Positions 1 to 11,781 of a stretch of 64,000 nucleotides of DNA are shown here, in pieces. The stretch is taken from contig OZ231128.1 in assembly GCA_965153355.1 (NCBI GenBank), positions 7,254,001 through 7,318,000 of the forward strand, read 5' to 3'. The notes under the pieces were generated by a model that was not told the DNA's origin, did no database searches, and worked only from the letters and a program-made list of their open reading frames with translations. A program made the translations under genes and the position numbers. The DNA is from Flaccisagitta enflata. Its lineage: Eukaryota > Chaetognatha > Sagittoidea > Aphragmophora. Numbering within the stretch: position 1 is the first letter of the stretch; each line of letters starts with the position of its first letter.

Positions 1-250
<250 letters not shown>

Positions 251-886
251 CCTCTCGTAGCACTGCTTTCTGACGGAGGATTTGTGACAAGAATGATATC
301 ACTCCAGCTTTTTCTGCATTTTTGTGTAGGTCATAGGTATACAAATCAAGAACTATCCAGTGGAAAATCATCCCTAGAGCGCATTTTGAAAAAAAGTCCA
401 AAATTTATGATTTTTAGCTTCATCATACATGAATAACATTGCAGGTTGGTCTGACTAATTTTTTGACAGCATATTGTCAATCCTGATCTAATTCCCTTTC
501 ATTTGATAGGTCGCACTATATAGTTTTAAACAGAAATAACATTTTCATTTTCTAAGCCACCGTTACAAAATTTGCAGCGGTGGCCTGAAATATGAAAATT
601 TGATTTTTCATCAAAACCATATAGTGCGACCTATCAAATGAAAGGGAATTTTACCAGGATTAACAATATGCTTTCAAAAAAAGAGTCAGGCCAAATTGAA
701 AAATTTGTTATGAAAATTGAAGCTAAAAATTATAAATTTTTGATTTTTTTTCAAAATGCGCTCTAGGGATGATTTTCCACTGGATAGTTCTTGATTTGTA
801 TTCCAATAACCTACACAAAAATGCAGAAAAACCCGGAGTGATATCATTCTTGTCACAAATCTTCTGTCAGAAAGCAGTGGTAGAGG
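251..886. mobile_element. Large palindrome 1 (foldback-type element)
   Basis: Two arms of about 300 bp are inverted copies: 251-560 reads back in 590-886, for example GCGCTCTAGGGATGATTTTC at about 756-775 against its complement near 370-390, and ACCTATCAAATGAAAGGGAA at about 629-648 against its complement near 493-512. The centre is near 570. No coding capacity is seen; short ORFs here are the two arms read in opposite directions. It is best explained as a foldback transposon or an inverted duplication. Confidence 0.75.
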
Positions 887-900
887 CTGCAAATTTGGCA

Positions 901-1517
901 TGCATACTACGCTGAGGAGAATACACTTTTTTTCATGCAGGGACCCAGAGGAGGGCCCAGATCTTTTTATTTTGATGTAACTAATGCATTCTAAAAATTT
1001 CAGGACCATAGCCATTCTTAAACCTTCATCATATTGCACCTGAAAAATGGTTCATCCTTAAGGGGGCCAAAATTTCAAAATCATTTTTCCTCAAATCTGA
1101 TGCCAGATTCAGATTCCTTGTAAAAAATCATGTCTGATGCTATATTTTCTTTTTTCAAAATTTTGTTTTTAAGCTGAAAAAAATACAAAAAACCTCCAAA
1201 ACAAGGGTTTTTAAAAGGTTTTTAAAGGTTTTTTGCATTTTTTTCAGCTTAAAAACAAAATTTTGAAGGAAAAAAATATAGCATCGGATATAATTTTTTA
1301 CAAGGAATCTGATTCTGGCATCAGTTTTGAGGAAAAATGTTTTTGAAATTTTGGCCCCCTTAAGGATGAGCTATTTTTCAGGTGCAATATGATGAAGGTT
1401 TAAGAATGGCTATGGTCCTGAAATTTTTAGAATACATTAGTTACATCAAAATAAAAAGATCTGGGCCCTCCTCTGGGTCCCTGCATGAAAAAAAGTGTAT
1501 TCTCCTCAGCGTAATGC
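901..1517. mobile_element. Large palindrome 2 (foldback-type element)
   Basis: A second near-perfect palindrome follows directly, with arms 901-1195 and 1215-1517 and its centre near 1207. CTGAGGAGAATACACTTTTT at the left end is matched by its complement at about 1487-1510. The arms share no obvious sequence with palindrome 1. The same peptide can be read from both arms in opposite directions, so the ORFs are palindrome shadows. Confidence 0.75.
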
Positions 1518-1763
1518 ATACAAGCAAAACCAGTGGACTTTATTATGGAGCTCACGCTTGCAACGGCTGAAAGAAAAGCATACGAGTAGTGTCAGTTAAT
1601 TTCATTTTATAATATATATAATATGTAGTTCACTCCTAAGAAGATAGAAAAAATTAATACAAGCATGACGCTTTTTTTCATTCTTACTTTTTTTTCTGTC
1701 TTCCTTTCTCTATCTCTATCTTTCTTTCTTTCTTTCTAGTTCACTAGGGTTCTAGTTCACTAG

Positions 1764-1863
1764 GGTTTCTTTCGAAGAAGCATTCAACAGAAGCTCTTAT
1801 ATACGCCATGCAACAAAGATGAGCGATGCAACATCTCTTTTGTTTTTTGTTGTCTCTTTCTAG
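1764..1863 (+). repeat. Truncated 100-bp tandem copy of the second zinc-finger exon
   Basis: Position 1764 starts with the same CTAG acceptor and GGTTTCTTTCGAAGAAG as the true exon at 1864, exactly 100 bp downstream. About 75 bp of exon are kept, still coding the [10 protein letters not shown] start and PCNKD, then the copy runs into T-rich intron without a donor. It is a partial exon duplication, probably not spliced productively. Confidence 0.8.
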
Positions 1864-2008
1864 GGTTTCTTTCGAAGGAGTATTCAACAGAAGCTCTCAT
1901 ACAAGCCATGCAACAAAGATCAGCAATGCAACATTCTCAGACATAGCAGAAATCGTTGTCAAGACTGCAGACTCAGGAAATGCTGGAGCGTCGGCATGTC
2001 CAGAGATG
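1864..2008 (+). CDS. E75: E75 exon: second zinc finger and C-terminal extension start
   Basis: The exon starts after TTTCTAG and translates [19 protein letters not shown]..., ...[19 protein letters not shown], then one base before the GTGAGT donor (phase 1). The four zinc-ligand cysteines of finger 2 (PCN, QCN, RCQ, DCR), the CRLRKC motif and GMSRD are typical of NR1D receptors. The exon is 145 bp, about the size expected. Slight departures from the family (CQDC for CQYC, CWSVG for CIAVG) are visible. Confidence 0.95.
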
Positions 2009-2099
2009 GTGAGTTGTCTGTGGCTGTATTTTTTGTTTGTTAGTTCTCTTTTTATTTTGTTATGTTTTGTTTTTGTCTTTCGATTTTTTCTTCAACCAT

Positions 2100-2622
2100 A
2101 CACCGCTATTAGATCGAACTGTCCTTAAAAGAATCTATATTTCTCCATAACTATTCATAGTAATTAATTTTTTTCTTTTTTCCCCTGATAGATAATTTGA
2201 TTAAGTTTTGCTACTAGCTACTAACTACTAGCAAAGAATGTCCTACTGACTAAAAAATCTAAGTTTCCTACTTAAGATGAATGAGTATTGAATGTTTCAA
2301 ATTATAAAGGATTTTTTCCCATTGACATTTTGTTTATGTAATTTCATATAATTAATTTTAGGTTTTTGCAGTGTTTAGAGGTCAAAATCAATCATTACTG
2401 CATCAAATCAGTCAAATCTTTTAGAATTTTCAACAAAACATCATCAATTCCTTATAACCTACATTGTAGGACCACTCTTGAAAAAAAAGTAGCAATACTG
2501 CTATCTAACCCTGTTTTTTCCATAAAAAAAGACAATTTTTGTCAGGAAATTTAAAACAAATGTATTCACACTGGAGCTTCGTTTCTTTTTTTGTAACAAA
2601 ACTTAATCAAATTATCTACCAC

Positions 2623-2653
<31 letters not shown>

Positions 2654-2726
2654 AGCAGTTATCTCAAGTATTTTATGAGTAATATAGGTTCTTTTTCGCG
2701 ACAGTCCGATCTAAAAGCGGTGTAGA
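2100..2726. mobile_element. Short inverted-repeat element in intron 2
   Basis: The ends are imperfect inverted repeats: CACCGCTATTAGATCGAACTG at about 2101 against the complement of CAGTCCGATCTAAAAGCGGTG near 2703-2723, and GATAATTTGATTAAGTTTTG at about 2190 against its complement near 2600-2620. The middle is AT-rich with a poly(A) run at about 2623-2650. No ORF of note is present. It looks like a small foldback or MITE-type element. Confidence 0.55.
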
Positions 2727-3121
2727 TGTTCTCTTTTATAATCCGCTAGAGCTGTTGTTCTTGCATATCCCAATCAAGTACCTTATATTCTGAAATCTGA
2801 TTCTGTTTTTCACCGTAACATATAAATTGACAATCAATTGTTTTACTAATCATCTACTAGTTGAATAAATGTTAACCGCATTATCATTTTCATATAAAAT
2901 CAATTTGCCTACAAACATTGTAGTAGTTTTCAAGCAAAAAACTTTGCAAAAAGATAAGTTTTTTCGATGTATAAAAACCCTTTCTCCAAATGAGTATTCA
3001 TAAGCGTCCGGGCATGTGAATTTCCATCCATAGCCTAATTCTATTCTTTTAAAATCAAAACCAATTCAAATTTCCCCATCCAATCCCCACCCCCCCCCCA
3101 AAAAAAACATGACAAAATCAG

Positions 3122-3312
3122 CTGTTCGGTTTGGTCGGGTTCCCAAACGAGAAAAAGCCCGAATTATGGCTGAAATGGAGAAAGCAAATGCAATCACCAA
3201 ATCCTCCATCGGCATCGCCAACAATCTGCTTCTACCTGCAAATGCAATCAATGCTTGCTTACAAGAAGCGCAATCGTTACCAAGTGCTTCTTTATCGTCG
3301 CAAGCATACCAG
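3122..3312 (+). CDS. E75: E75 exon: C-terminal extension and hinge
   Basis: The split Ala codon (G|CT) restores the family motif SRDAVRFGRVPKREKARI across the intron, which confirms both the splice and the family. The exon continues through a Met/Glu/Ala-rich hinge (MAEMEKANAITKSS) and ends SSQAYQ at a GTAACT donor in phase 0. The FGRVPKREK stretch is the DNA-contacting C-terminal extension of E75/Rev-erb. Intron placement after the SRD residues is usual for the family. Confidence 0.93.
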
Positions 3313-3410
3313 GTAACTAGGCATAAAACGACCATCTTTATTTTTGGTTTTTTTTTGTTTTTTGTTTTTTGTTTTTTGTTTTTTCCTTTTAATCGTAAAA
3401 GTCAGGTCGT

Positions 3411-3553
3411 TTTAAGTCGCGGACTCGCTACTCTATAAAAGGCCTTGTCCGTCCGTCGGTCCATGATGATCGAGTTGGAATTTGAGAAAGCGCGCATTTA
3501 TGGTCCTGCCCACCAGTCCGCGACTTGTATTGACCGTGTATCCGGCCTTGTTT
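3411..3553 (-). mobile_element. R1 short interspersed element, reverse orientation
   Basis: Reverse copy of the R1 family, from AAGTCGCGGACTCGC to GTATCCGGCCTTGTTT, with a GTCCGTCCGTCGGTCC block inside. The family is described at 18169-18385. Confidence 0.7.
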
Positions 3554-3573
3554 CTTATTCAATCATTCATGAA

Positions 3574-3702
3574 ATGACAACTCATACATTCATTAATTAA
3601 TTAATTCATTCATTCATTCATTCATTCATTCATTCATTCATTCATTCATTCATTCATTCATTCATTCATTCTTTCATTCATTCATTCATTCATTCACTCG
3701 TT
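3574..3702. repeat. (TTCA)n microsatellite ending at an exon acceptor
   Basis: About 30 TTCA units run up to TTCATACAG, the acceptor of the next E75 exon at 3710. The repeat supplies the sequence just upstream of the acceptor. Confidence 0.9.
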
Positions 3703-3709
3703 CATACAG

Positions 3710-3841
3710 GATGAAATCGACATCATAGAGAAGATCGTGGCTGCTCATTATGAGTGCAGTAACTTCACCGAAGAACGATTATCACCTCTCAAAATTGCCG
3801 CATCGCATTCACCGAGATACGTCAATTCACCACCCTCTCTG
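3710..3841 (+). CDS. E75: E75 exon: start of ligand-binding domain
   Basis: A 44-codon, phase 0/0 exon starting DEIDIIEKIVAAHYECSNFT. It aligns by eye with the E75 segment in which RAHLETC is followed by FTKEKV. The His in AAHYEC sits where E75 has a His implicated in heme binding. It ends NSPPSL at a GTAAGT donor. Flanked by a TTCA microsatellite at the acceptor and GTGA repeats at the donor. Confidence 0.85.
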
Positions 3842-4054
3842 GTAAGTGAGTGAGTGAGTGAGTGAGTGAGTGAGAGAGTAAGGGATTGACTTGTCAATTC
3901 ATCACCCTCTCTGGTAAGTGAGTGAGGGAGTGAGTGAGTGAGTGAGTGAGTGAGTGGGTGAGAGAGTAAGGGATTGACTTGTCAATTCATCACCCTCTCT
4001 GGTTAGTGAGTGAGTGAGTGATTGATATGTCAATTCACCTCCCTCTCTGGTAAG
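3842..4054 (+). repeat. Copies of the exon end and donor interspersed with (GTGA)n
   Basis: The exon end GTCAATTCACCACCCTCTCTG plus donor is repeated at about 3893-3917, 3979-4004 and 4029-4053, each followed by GGTAAGTGAG-type or GGTTAGTGAG sequence that opens a GTGA run. The array is about 85 bp per unit and grows from the true exon/donor junction at 3841/3842. Confidence 0.85.
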
Positions 4055-4149
4055 CGTGACACTGAGTCATAGGAACCATATTCATCATTTAACGAAATTG
4101 CATATCCAAAAATAACAACGTCAATAATTGAATTTAAATTGCATGAAAG

Positions 4150-4171
4150 GACGTCTGTCTGTCTGTCTCTC

Positions 4172-4213
<42 letters not shown>
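4150..4213. repeat. (GTCT)n/(CT)n microsatellite
   Basis: Pure GTCT and CT units. No gene is seen between this and the next repeat; the 4495-5340 reading frame is simple-sequence and tandem-repeat product. Confidence 0.9.
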
Positions 4214-4692
4214 GTCTGTCCTCGAAGGATTTTACACAACGCTTGATTTACCCTAATTACCGCCAACCCCACTGACTTTGAATTTGAACGACTTCCGAGA
4301 TCATATCTTGTGTATCTGACGAAAGATTGCGTGTCTGGACTGGTCAGGAATTTCGGGAGGCAGTGACCTCGTTTGCCTGTTTACTTATTCGCCTGTTTGC
4401 CTATTTTCTTGTTTGCTTGTTTGCCTGTTTGCCTATTTTCTAATTTGCCAGTTTACTTGTAGGCCGTGTAAGCTGGATGTCACTTTAAAACACTTTGAGC
4501 TTTTCACATGACGTTTTATCAACTGTATTGAGATATGTTAAGATTTTAGTGAACCAAAAACTTATAGCCGCTTTTACTGGTGACGATTTAAGAAGGGAGG
4601 GCGAAAAATTTATTGGCATCTTTCTTCCTCTCTCTTTTCCAACAAGCAGCCCCCCTCCCCCTGCGTTAACTCCAATGAGGCTTATCCTTGAA

Positions 4693-4746
<54 letters not shown>

Positions 4747-4855
4747 CGAGAGCGAGAGCGAGAGCGAGAGACAGAGACAGAGAGACAAAGAGAGCGAGAA
4801 AGAGACAGAGAGACAAAGAGAGCGAGAGAGAAAGAGAGAGCGAGAGAGAGCGAGC
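4693..4855. repeat. (GA)n with GAGAGC and GAGACA variants
   Basis: Long purine run, open in several frames as Arg/Glu or Ser/Leu; this is simple sequence, not a gene. Confidence 0.95.
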
Positions 4856-4939
4856 GTAGGTTTCAGAGTCCAATAACCTTAACCGTGACGGTTTTCGATT
4901 CAGTCGTTGGCCTTTCACCCAAATTCTTGACTCGTGTTC

Positions 4940-6030
4940 GTGGATTTTCGCTCCAGTCAAGGTCGATCACCTCCATTCAAGATACATCCTCGCGTTTAAA
5001 GTTGAATTCTTTTGATTTGTATTGCAGTTCTCGCATCTGCTTTTGCATCTGCAACCTGTTTTCACTTCTGTCAAGGCCAATCATCTCCATTCAAGATACA
5101 CCCTCGCGTTTAAAGTTGAATTCTTTTGATTTGTATTGCAGTTCTCACATCTGCTTTTGCATCTGTATCTTGCTTTCGCTTCTGTCAAGGCCGATCATCT
5201 CCATTCAAGATAGATCCTCGCGTTCAAAGTTGAATCCTTTGATTTGTAATGAAGATCTTGCATCTGCTTCTGCATCTGCATCTTGCTTTCGCTCCTGTCA
5301 AGGCCAATCACCTCCATTCAAGATAGATCCTCGCGTTTAAAGTTGAATTCTTTTGATTTATATTGTAGCCCTTGCATCTGCTTCTGCATCTGCGTCTTGC
5401 TTCCGCTTCTGTCAAGGCCAGTCACCTACATTTAAGAAAGATCCTCACAATTTTAAGTTGAATCCTTTGATTAATATTGAAGATCTTGCATCTGCTTCTG
5501 CATCTGCATCTTGCTCTCACTTTTGTCAAGGGCAATCACCTCCATTCTAGATGATTCTTGCCCTCCTTCATCTCTATATACAATATGCAATACGCAATTT
5601 TGCTACAATTTCATTCAATACTGATAACCTCTTTTCAACATGATTCTCAGCATCTGTCTGGCTGTCAAATGTCAATCCTGTAAAGTTCCAATACCTCTTT
5701 TCAAGATGAGTTGCTCTAGTCAAGGCCGATTACCTCCTTCCAAGATGAATTTGTATCGCAGTCTTCACATCTGCTTCTGCATCTAACTTTCACAGCTGTC
5801 AATCACCCCCTTTCAAGATGAATGTTTTGATTTATATTGCAATTCTTGCATCTACTTAGGTTTAGCTGCATCTGCATTGAGCTTTCACTCCTGTTTAGGC
5901 CGATCACCTCTTTTCAAGTTGAATAGATTTGTGTTTCAGTTCTCGCATCTGCATCGAGCTTTGACCATTGCATTGTCAAGCCCAAGCACCTCCATTCAAG
6001 ATTATTCCAGCCCTCCTATTTTCCGTATCT
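4940..6030 (+). repeat. Degenerate minisatellite of about 117 bp
   Basis: A unit containing CATCTGCTTTTGCATCTG, TCAAGGCCAATCA, CCTCCATTCAAGAT and GAATTCTTTTGATTTGTATTGCAG repeats about five times clearly up to 5550 and decays towards 6030 and beyond. Each unit carries an acceptor-like TTGCAG. It is open in one frame for a while, but the peptide is only the repeat. Confidence 0.8.
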
Positions 6031-6407
6031 GTAATAAGTAACTTCAATTTGCTACAAATTCTTCCCTGTGACTGATAGGCAGCTTCACTATAAGGCCTAA
6101 TTTAGCCCAGTCCCTTGGAATGCGCTCTAGTGAAGCTTTACTGTAACTTCTTTTTAACATGATTCTCATCAATCTCAGCAGCTGTCTGGCTATCGATCCT
6201 GAAAGGTCCAATATCTCTTTTCAAGATGATTTTCTCTGCATTTGCACTTACCAATCCTGCAAAGGCTAATCAGCTCCTATTCTCATGCCCTCTCGTATGA
6301 GATATTATCATATTTGACGCATTTGCACCACGTTTCTTCTGTGCATGGATGTAGATTTTGCTTTTTGAGGGCCTACTTGTCGGATTAAAGAGGCTGTTGA
6401 ACTCATT

Positions 6408-6885
6408 TTACAAAAAAAAAAAAAGACAAAAACAAAAAGAAGAAGAAAGGAAAAAGACTTCCTGTTTTCCCTCCCCTTCTTCTTCTTCTTCTTCTTCTTC
6501 TTCTTCTTCTTCTTCTTCTTCTTCTCTTCCTCCTTTTTCCCTTCCCCTTTTCCTTCTTCTTGTTTTCTTCTTCTTCTTCTTCTTCTTCTTCTTCTTCTTC
6601 TTCTTCTTCTTCTTCTTCTTCTTCTTCTTCTCTTCCTCCTTTTCCCCTTCCCCTTTTCCTTCTTCTTCTTCTTTTCTTCTCCGTTTCTTCTTTTTCATCT
6701 TCTTTTCTTCTCCTTTTCTTTTTTTCTTCTTCTTCATCTTCTCTGTACATTTACTCCTCCTCTCTCCTATCACATCCTCCATCTCCTCCTCTTCTGCTTC
6801 CCATGAACCCAAATTCTGAAATAAAGTAAGTCAGTCACCTCTTCCTCCTCCTCCTCCTCCACCTCCTCCTCCTCCTCCTTGAGTC
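6408..6885. repeat. (CTT)n and (CCT)n low-complexity tract
   Basis: Long polypyrimidine triplet run with an A-rich left edge (6409-6450). Frames on both strands stay open only through composition. Confidence 0.95.
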
Positions 6886-6959
6886 ACCTTTGACCAAATT
6901 TGATCTGGTTTCCGTTGTAATTTTTCGCGTCCTTCGTTCTTGTTTCTCGGTCTTATTTC

Positions 6960-7225
6960 TGTTTTTCATTTGGGACAAATCACGATCATTGTAAGACGAA
7001 AACTTGTAATTTTGGTTATGTTATGTGTTCATTTTTAAGCTTGTTGTCTTGATATTATTACCTGTTCATATGGGACAAAGCACGATCATTTTTAAGTTCT
7101 CGTTTGTTATTGTTTTTTTGGTTACCTTTCTTGTTCATGTGGGACAAGTTTTGATCATTTCTTATCATGTTCTAGCATTTTCTTCGTTCATATAGGACAA
7201 ATCACGAACTTTTAACCACAAATTT
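6960..7225 (+). repeat. Four degenerate copies of a repeat of about 75-95 bp
   Basis: TTCATTTGGGACAAATCACGATCATT and three diverged versions (GGGACAAAGCACGATCATT, GGGACAAGTTTTGATCATT, AGGACAAATCACGAAC) recur at uneven spacing. No gene is seen in 6886-7980; (CCGA)n followed by an R1-like end lies at about 7470-7560. Confidence 0.6.
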
Positions 7226-7987
7226 GTTGACAATCTCCCATGAGAACAATATATTCAATACAGGTAAACAAGGCCAAGTAGGCCAACGATGCGTCCTCTT
7301 TGAATGAATGTTTTTTTATGAATGAATGTTTTTTTTTGAGTGAATGTCATTGATGAATGAATAAATGATTTATTGAATGAATTAGAAGTTGTATGCTTCT
7401 TTTACTGGGTCAGGACCACTTTTCTGTTGAAAAAATGCATGAATTCGATGTTTTTAATGAATGCGTTACCGACCAACCGACCAACCAACCGACCGACACA
7501 CCGACCGACCGACCGACGGACAGAGCCTATTATAGAGATGCGAGGACGCATCTAAAAAGGGCACTACTCATTTGTTGATTTATGATCACAAACCGGATCG
7601 CTTCAATCGCGGATTCATAAGATAGAGTTTCAATATTTTTGCGCATATTGCACTCATCACAAGCAGATAGACAATTGACTGACTCAAACATCCAATTTAC
7701 GACAATAAGGTATGTTGGAACAAGGTATACATCTAAAACCCTTGCCCTGAAATAAAGGCCCCCAAAATCTCATATCAATTGACGAATTATAATGACGATC
7801 ACAATTTTTAAAATTCCTCACATTTTCCATTATTGATTTTTCGAAGGCCGAATCACTAAAGAATACGTCACACAAATCAAGTGACCTTCTTAACAATTAC
7901 AATGTAGAGGATATTGAAGGGGTGAATCGCTGTCAGTGAAAATTACAAGTCCTCGCGAAAACCACACCACACCCACCCCTTAATTGC

Positions 7988-7989
<2 letters not shown>

Positions 7990-8067
<78 letters not shown>

Positions 8068-8151
8068 CAGAGACAGACAGACAGAAAGAGAGGGTGAGAG
8101 AGAATAAAAACAAGCAAAAGCGAAAAAAATGGATGGAAGAAGGAAAGAAAA

Positions 8152-8227
<76 letters not shown>

Positions 8228-8440
8228 CAAGAAAGAAAAGAAAATGGGAGGAAGAAAAGAGAAAGAAAGAAAGAGAGAAAGAAAGAAGGAGAGAAAGAAA
8301 GAAAGAAAGAAAAGAGAAAGAAAGATGGAAATAAAAAAAGGAAGAAAAAAAGAGAAAAATAGAAAGAAAGAAAAAAAAGAGAGAAAATGAGGAAGAAAGG
8401 AAGACAGACAGAAAAAAAGAAAGAAAGTATGGTTGAAGGA
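7990..8440. repeat. (GA)n followed by (GAAA)n
   Basis: GA dinucleotides to about 8070, then GAAA/GAAG tetranucleotides to about 8430. Long frames on both strands are repeat products. Confidence 0.95.
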
Positions 8441-8569
8441 TAAAGGATAACGTCAACACACAACGATTTTCTTTGTTATTGTTGTTTTTGATCGCACGGT
8501 CGTTCACTTACCCCACTTTTTGAGGTTGTTCACTTACTCTACTTTTGAATTTTGCAGAAGAATCATCTT

Positions 8570-8572
<3 letters not shown>

Positions 8573-8647
<75 letters not shown>

Positions 8648-8731
8648 TCACCTCATTTCCCTTAACGAGTTCAAGGATGAATTTCTTACTTTTATTTTCA
8701 GTGTTTTACTCATATACGTTTTCTCATTCTC

Positions 8732-8798
<67 letters not shown>

Positions 8799-8972
8799 TT
8801 TTTCTTTTTTTCTTTTTTTCTTTCTTTCTTTCTTTCTTTCTTTCGATTATTTTTCCTTTCTTTTTCCTCTTCTCCTTTTTTTGATTGTCTTATTTCCTCT
8901 CATCTTTGTTTGGTGTCTCTTTGTTTTCATGCTCCAATTTCTTTTTTTTTTTTCTTTCTTTCTTTCTTTCGT

Positions 8973-9041
<69 letters not shown>

Positions 9042-9090
9042 GTTTCTCTCCTTTCATCCGTCCTTCCTTCCCTCCTTCTTTTATTTTGGC
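8573..9090. repeat. (CT)n and two (TTTC)n blocks
   Basis: CT run at 8573-8646, TTTC runs at about 8727-8845 and 8941-9042. It mirrors the GA/GAAA pair at 7990-8440 in reverse, so the two regions may be an inverted pair grown from one another. Nothing gene-like is seen. Confidence 0.95.
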
Positions 9091-9545
9091 TCTCTGTCCT
9101 GCATCAACAAAATAGTATGTAGGGTTACTAATTAGCATGAAGTGTTAGTAATAAATGGTCAGCAAAGTAAAATCCTTTCGGTACATCAAAAAAATTTCCG
9201 AATTTCCTTTGCTTCTAGCCATGATGTGATACTTTATTATAATCTGCCACAAACTACTTTCTCCCCCATTCGGTTACTTTCGCTCCTCGGCTATATGTCG
9301 CTCTATTTCTTTTCCTTATACCCCTAAAAATACACACACACGCACATTTCTCTTTGCTTGCAAGGCTTTCACGGTTAAATCAATGGTTTTGTAGGTCAGC
9401 ACTCTACTTTTCCCGTAGTTTCCTCTCTTTCTCTCTTTCTTCTCCTCTCTCTTTCGGTCTTAGACCTACATTTTCTTTTCTTCGGTTTGGGCCTTGAACC
9501 GTGCCCTGAATAAGTGAACGAGAAAGAGCTAAGAAAAAGCCGTAG

Positions 9546-9945
9546 CCCTTTTTGGGCAGCGGCCCCAAAGGGCCGATGTCCTGTAGAACACAGGGGGGAA
9601 TTTCGAAACATCCGTCCGTCCTTCCGTCCTTCCGTCTGTCCCCCCTCCCTCAAATCTGCCCTCCAGACCTTCAATCAGCCCTCCAAGCTTAAAACCAACC
9701 CGCCAAACCTCAAATCTGCTCTCCAAGCCTTAATTATGCCCTCCAACCCTCAGATATGCCTTCAGTGGCATAAATCAGCTATCTAGAGCCCCCTCAGGAC
9801 GGACGGACGTCTCGAAATTCCCCGTGTTCTACAGGACATTGGCCCTTTTGGGCTGCTGCCCTGCTTTCACTCCACTTCTTCTCTGGATCACTCAGCAGGG
9901 CATCGGGTACCGCTGACCATGTGCGATCCTTGGATGACTAGTTTC
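9546..9945 (+). mobile_element. R2 element: terminal inverted repeats around a tandem core
   Basis: The left end GGGCAGCGGCCCCAAAGGGC then CGATGTCCTGTAGAACACAG is answered near 9810-9865 by its reverse complement (CCCCGTGTTCTACAGGACAT, GGCCCTTTTGGG). Between them are GTCCGTCC/GGACGG runs and a core of about 20-bp CCTCAAATCTGCCCTCCA-type repeats. A tail follows (GCAGGGCATCGGGTACCGCTG, GTGCGATCCTTGGATGAC). The same architecture recurs at 12749, 18530 and 39722 with other cores. Confidence 0.75.
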
Positions 9946-10283
9946 TCATGATCTTAGCTCTCCTAAAACCTCTATTTTTTACAGTCTCTTTTTCTTTCTT
10001 TCTGTCTCTTTATACGTATTTCTTGGAACAGTCAGTCTGCCTGACAAGTGATAGTTTATGTCATTTTCTCTTTCAGTCTGTTCGCGTTAAAAAAAAAAAA
10101 CAACATTTAGGAGCTACTGTCTAGGAAATAAATATACGGAGTTTTTTTTACGGACACCCAACCATACAGTGTCTTGAGCGGCAAAACTTCAAGTTCAAAT
10201 TCCAATGAAAAATTTATCATTTTTGTGTTATGACCGTCCTACCTGTATGTCTTGTTGAACATGTCTGATTGTCGCTTTGAAAG

Positions 10284-10691
<408 letters not shown>

Positions 10692-10694
10692 ATC

Positions 10695-10810
10695 AGCGCA
10701 TCTGCCCCGCTGAAGTGGGCCTTGGATCCAGAATCTTCGAATCTTGCTGGAGGGCTGACGAGGAGGAAGTGGAGGAGGAAGAGTCAGAGGAAGAAGATGA
10801 AGAAGATTGA
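10695..10810 (+). other. Possible alternative terminal exon with acidic tail
   Basis: Directly after CTCTCATCAG an open frame reads RICPAEVGLGSRIFESCWR and then a run of about 20 Glu/Asp/Ser residues to a TGA at 10808-10810. Its phase 0 start would fit the phase 0 donor at 3841. A truncated E75 isoform is conceivable, but no family resemblance is seen and the acceptor may be chance at the edge of a CT repeat. Confidence 0.2.
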
Positions 10811-11344
10811 TTAAAAAGAAGAGGAGGAGGATTGAAAGGGCGGAGGCTTCGTGATTGGGGCAGCGGCATCTCACATCGTGGGCGCCCCAAAGGGGGCAGT
10901 AATTATCTCGATCAGCTTTCATTGTTAAAGAAGACCTACTTGAGCTATCATCTCTTGATTATCAAACAACTCTCGTTTAGGATGTGGTCATTTTTGTTTT
11001 TGTTCAAGTCACAGTGCAAACGAAGACGAAATTTGACCGGTCAAAGGGTGATGAAAAAAAAAGTTTGCTCAGTCATAGACTTTTTTTGCCATCTTATAAA
11101 ATAATATAAGGGGTGTTAGAAAATAAAAAATCAATGCAAAATCTTTTTTCGTTTAGGAGCTACATTAGAATCTGTAAATTAGGAAAACAATCAAAGCTAA
11201 GCTAGCTTGATTAGAATAAAGAAAGTTTTCAATACCTATAACATAGGTAATAACATTTGTATGATGGAAATGAATTAGTGCTAACATTTAAAAGAAGAAA
11301 AATGAACATTCTTTATATACCCTAGGCTAAAAATGACTTAAATT

Positions 11345-11781
11345 ACACGCTGTATTTTGTCAAAGAACACTGTTTATAAGAACATCAGCCTCAGATTTGG
11401 TGAAAAAATAAGAACATCTTAAGAACATGCTGAGGCTCAAATTTTGGCATAAATTTATTCTAAAGTACGCTTTGATATAATTTTTAAAGAAACAATAAAA
11501 AAAAGTTGTAAAGATTCCTCCAACCTAAATAATTAGACCAGTTACCTTTATCATTTACATAATTTTTGATTTCATAACTTAAAAAAACAAAATTTTGTAT
11601 GGACTGAGAATAAAGTACATCTTTTTCATTGGTTATGAATAGCTGACAACCATGATAAATAATCTTCAATGCTATAAACATAAGAACAGGTTAAGAACGT
11701 TTGAGCCTGAAAATTGGTTAAGAAATAAGAACGCTGAGCATCACTTAAAAAAACTGTGTTCTTATAAAAAATACGGCGTGT
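11345..11781. mobile_element. Short element with inverted ends (ACACGCYGTATTTT)
   Basis: ACACGCTGTATTTT at the left is inverted as AAAATACGGCGTGT at the right. AAGAACAC and TATAAGAACA motifs recur inside near both ends. AT-rich, no transposase. Related GTTCTTATAA motifs occur near 57190 and 60650. A MITE-type element is the likely identity. Confidence 0.6.
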
